DNA of 14,752 nt from Elusimicrobiota bacterium. Its GTDB lineage: Bacteria; CAYTYR01; UBA6262; DAOVJB01. Positions within the stretch are counted from its first letter, which is position 1; each line of letters begins with the position of its first letter. The stretch lies in assembly GCA_030673425.1 (NCBI GenBank), contig DAOVJB010000012.1, positions 1-14,752 on the forward strand. The letters are read 5' to 3'. Shown here piece after piece: positions 13,158-14,752 of the stretch. Position numbers and translations under genes: made by a program. The notes below the pieces were generated by a model. The model had not been told where the DNA came from and did not search any database. It saw only the letters and a list, made by a program, of their open reading frames with translations.

Positions 13158-14480
13158 TTATCCTATGGCCCAAGCGGGAAGAAAATAAACAGTAGTTTCG
13201 CCTTTCTTAACCTTATCGAAATAATCTTTAGTAATCACTATCCCCGCCTTTGGCTTATAATTCTGAATAAAGGCGCGCATACCTGATGGAATATTGGCAT
13301 AGCTCATTTCCTGAAATTTACATTCAATAGGAATAATCTGATTCGTTTCCACGATAAAATCAACCTCTGCCCCTGCTTTGGTTCGCCAAAATTTTATCTC
13401 TTCATTTGTTTTTAGCACAGTGTTTATCATACAGAATAGATAATTTTCAACTATTTGGCCTAAATCAGGCCTTAAATCCGGTAAACTAAAGGCCTTAATG
13501 CTGCTATTGCGCAAACCAATATCATAAAAATATACCTTAGGCATTTTAACAATTTCTTTACGTTTATTCTTAAAGTAAGGGGGAATGGTTTTAAGGATAA
13601 AGGTATTCTCAAGAATAAAAAGATAATTTTTTAGAGTCAGATAGCTGATTTTTAAGCCAGCAGTCAGGTTGTGGTCATTGATTAAGCCGCCTATTTGCAA
13701 AGAAAGCATCTTCACCAAATTATTAAAGGCAGTTATATCCTTAACTGTAAAGAGTTGGTTTATATCCTTTCTTACATAGGTAGTATATATCTCATTTATC
13801 AATTCTATCTTTTTTGAAATACCCACTTCTTTGGTAATTGCCGGATATCCGCCATAAGTAATATATTCTTTGAATTCTCCAATAAGTTCTTTTTGGTGAA
13901 TTGCAAGTATATTATTAAATTTTGGAAATTTACCATCAAGGATACTTCTGGCCCGAACATTATCAACAACCCCTAAAAGGTCAGCTCTTTCCTTAAATAA
14001 AAGATGTTCAGGAAAACTTAATGTGTTTAGTTCAAAAACCACTTTTCTACCTACTAAGGAATCTTTAAATTTGCGCCTTATCTCTAAAGTAGATGAACCT
14101 GAGGCAATAACCTTAATGTTTTTGTAATGATCAACAAGCAGTTTTAAAAAATTAGAAGGATTTTTAAGATACTGTATCTCATCTAAAAAAACATAGACAC
14201 GGCGGTTTAAGTCTGCCCCCTTTGATTTTAAAAACTTAATAAAAAACTCAATACCGCTATTCAGAAGATCTAATATCTGAAAATCCTCAAGATCATAGTA
14301 AAAAATGTTCGTTTTATTTTTTGGGTAAAGTTCTTTTATAAGAAGATAAAGAAGGCAGGTTTTTCCAACCTGGCGGGAACCGGTAATAAGAATCAGTTTA
14401 TTATCAGGGAGCCACTTCAAGATTTCATTTAATTTCCAGCGAGGAATAAGGTCTAATTTTAATATAGCCGAAATTTCCAT
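13158..14480 (-). CDS. AAA-family ATPase with DUF4143 C-terminal domain
   Basis: The 440-residue protein matches the widespread AAA_14/DUF4143 family. Walker A is GSRQVGKT (34-41), Walker B is VYVFLDEIQ (95-103), and the SGSS segment (127-130) is in the sensor position. In the C-terminal half, YGGYPAI (209-215), ENYLF (345-349), AEVDFIVE (371-378) and PIECKF (384-389) give the D...E-x-K pattern of a PD-(D/E)xK nuclease-like fold. Proteins of this family are common and often accessory; their cellular role is not established. Nothing links it to glycan synthesis except position, between the ligase-like gene and wzm. ATG 14480 has no ribosome site, while TATAAA ends 6 nt before it, so a leaderless transcript is possible. 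The first protein segment ISAILKLDLIPRW is normal for the family, supporting this start. Confidence 0.93.
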   Translation of the reverse strand: MEISAILKLDLIPRWKLNEILKWLPDNKLILITGSRQVGKTCLLYLLIKELYPKNKTNIFYYDLEDFQILDLLNSGIEFFIKFLKSKGADLNRRVYVFLDEIQYLKNPSNFLKLLVDHYKNIKVIASGSSTLEIRRKFKDSLVGRKVVFELNTLSFPEHLLFKERADLLGVVDNVRARSILDGKFPKFNNILAIHQKELIGEFKEYITYGGYPAITKEVGISKKIELINEIYTTYVRKDINQLFTVKDITAFNNLVKMLSLQIGGLINDHNLTAGLKISYLTLKNYLFILENTFILKTIPPYFKNKRKEIVKMPKVYFYDIGLRNSSIKAFSLPDLRPDLGQIVENYLFCMINTVLKTNEEIKFWRTKAGAEVDFIVETNQIIPIECKFQEMSYANIPSGMRAFIQNYKPKAGIVITKDYFDKVKKGETTVYFLPAWAIG

Positions 14481-14557
14481 AATATTTTTATAACGTTAGT
14501 TTAACTAAACTTAACACATAGCATAACATTAGTCAAGCACTATTTCGCTTGCAGAAA
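14481..14557. other. Intergenic region upstream of the DUF4143 ATPase gene
   Basis: This 77-nt gap holds an imperfect palindrome (arms TTAGT and ACTAA, 14496-14508) and a small 5-bp hairpin (CAAGC/GCTTG, 14534-14551) just after the ligase-like stop. The hairpin lacks a U-run in either direction, so it is not called a terminator. TTGACT (14531-14536, minus strand) resembles a -35 element but has no good -10 at 17 nt. Confidence 0.4.
14487..14492 (-). promoter_or_regulatory. Candidate -10 element (TATAAA) of the ATPase gene
   Basis: TATAAA on the minus strand matches five of six bases of the bacterial -10 consensus and ends 6 nt before ATG 14480. A start of transcription at the usual distance would fall on or beside the ATG, giving a leaderless mRNA. 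A weak TTAAGT lies 16 nt upstream in the -35 position. AT-rich DNA produces such matches by chance. Confidence 0.25.
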
Positions 14558-14752
14558 TTAATTCTTTACCCCGTTAGAAAAAGGTTTTCTAACCGAGTTT
14601 ACTCTGCAAATTTCCGGCAGCATCATTACTATCGCCGCCAGAAACCAGAATGGTTCCATAATACGCACGATAATAAAAGTATTGGCGGAAAAAGAATGAA
14701 TAAGCAATCCCATAAATCCGGCCAAAAACCCTAAAGTCAAGCCTTGAGCCCA
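14558..14752 (-). CDS. O-antigen ligase/polymerase-like membrane protein, C-terminal fragment
   Basis: The frame is open from the right edge to a TAA at 14558 and encodes 64 residues beginning WAQGLTLGFLAGFMG. It contains a membrane span, then LIHSFSANTFIIVRIMEPF, then a second span WFLAAIVMMLP and a basic tail ending SVRKPFSNGVKN. A short outside loop with HS..ANTF..IRIMEPFWF before the last span is familiar from the end of O-antigen ligase (WaaL/Wzy_C superfamily, PF04932) proteins. A TTG at 14738-14740 could make a 60-residue ORF, but the frame continues upstream without a stop, and the sequence reads as the end of a larger protein. If a ligase, it would attach the exported glycan to its acceptor at the outer face of the cytoplasmic membrane. 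A polymerase cannot be excluded from the fragment. Confidence 0.72.
   Translation of the reverse strand, partial: WAQGLTLGFLAGFMGLLIHSFSANTFIIVRIMEPFWFLAAIVMMLPEICRVNSVRKPFSNGVKN

Noticed and set aside
14496-14508. TTAGT/ACTAA palindrome as an operator for the ATPase gene
   Set aside because: Short AT-rich inverted repeats are expected by chance here, and no regulator gene is adjacent.
14534-14551. CAAGC/GCTTG hairpin as an intrinsic terminator after the ligase-like gene
   Set aside because: The stem is only 5 bp and no U-run follows on either strand.

Overview
The window is most of a surface-polysaccharide (O-antigen or similar glycan) locus read entirely from the minus strand. It is AT-rich, roughly one third G+C by eye. 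It encodes a Wzm/Wzt ABC exporter, the C-terminus of an O-antigen ligase-like membrane protein, four glycosyltransferases, a UDP-GlcNAc 2-epimerase and five SAM-methyltransferase domains. An ABC O-antigen exporter beside a ligase-like protein points to a diderm (Gram-negative-type) bacterium. The AT-rich codons, many small methyltransferases and a DUF4143 ATPase would suit an uncultivated lineage such as Omnitrophota, but the sequence alone does not settle this and I give the taxon low weight.

Layout in the direction of transcription (right to left): (1) 14752-14558, last 64 residues of an O-antigen ligase/polymerase-like protein; (2) 14480-13158, an AAA/DUF4143 ATPase with no evident glycan role; (3) 13072-11039, wzm and wzt, with wzt carrying an extra C-terminal domain of the kind that reads the end of a finished glycan; (4) 11030-7010, three methyltransferase genes, two of them fusions: a KpsC/KpsS-like glycosyltransferase joined to a methyltransferase, and an alpha/alpha-toroid domain joined to a methyltransferase; (5) 7013-5886, wecB; (6) 5893-1, a GT2 glycosyltransferase, then GT4 and methyltransferase genes alternating, ending in a GT4 gene cut by the window edge.

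From wzm leftward every junction is an overlap, an abutment or a gap under 40 nt, so about 13 kb probably makes one long transcript. WecB would make UDP-ManNAc, the glycosyltransferases would build the chain, the methyltransferases would modify sugars, and Wzm/Wzt would export the finished polymer to the ligase. Wzt with a carbohydrate-binding C-terminus normally pairs with a dedicated chain terminator. The 608-residue KpsC/S-like plus methyltransferase protein, two genes downstream of wzt, is the best candidate. That pairing and the toroid-methyltransferase fusion are the most novel parts. No RNA genes, CRISPR arrays, insertion sequences or convincing intrinsic terminators were seen, and no gene-free stretch exceeds about 85 nt.
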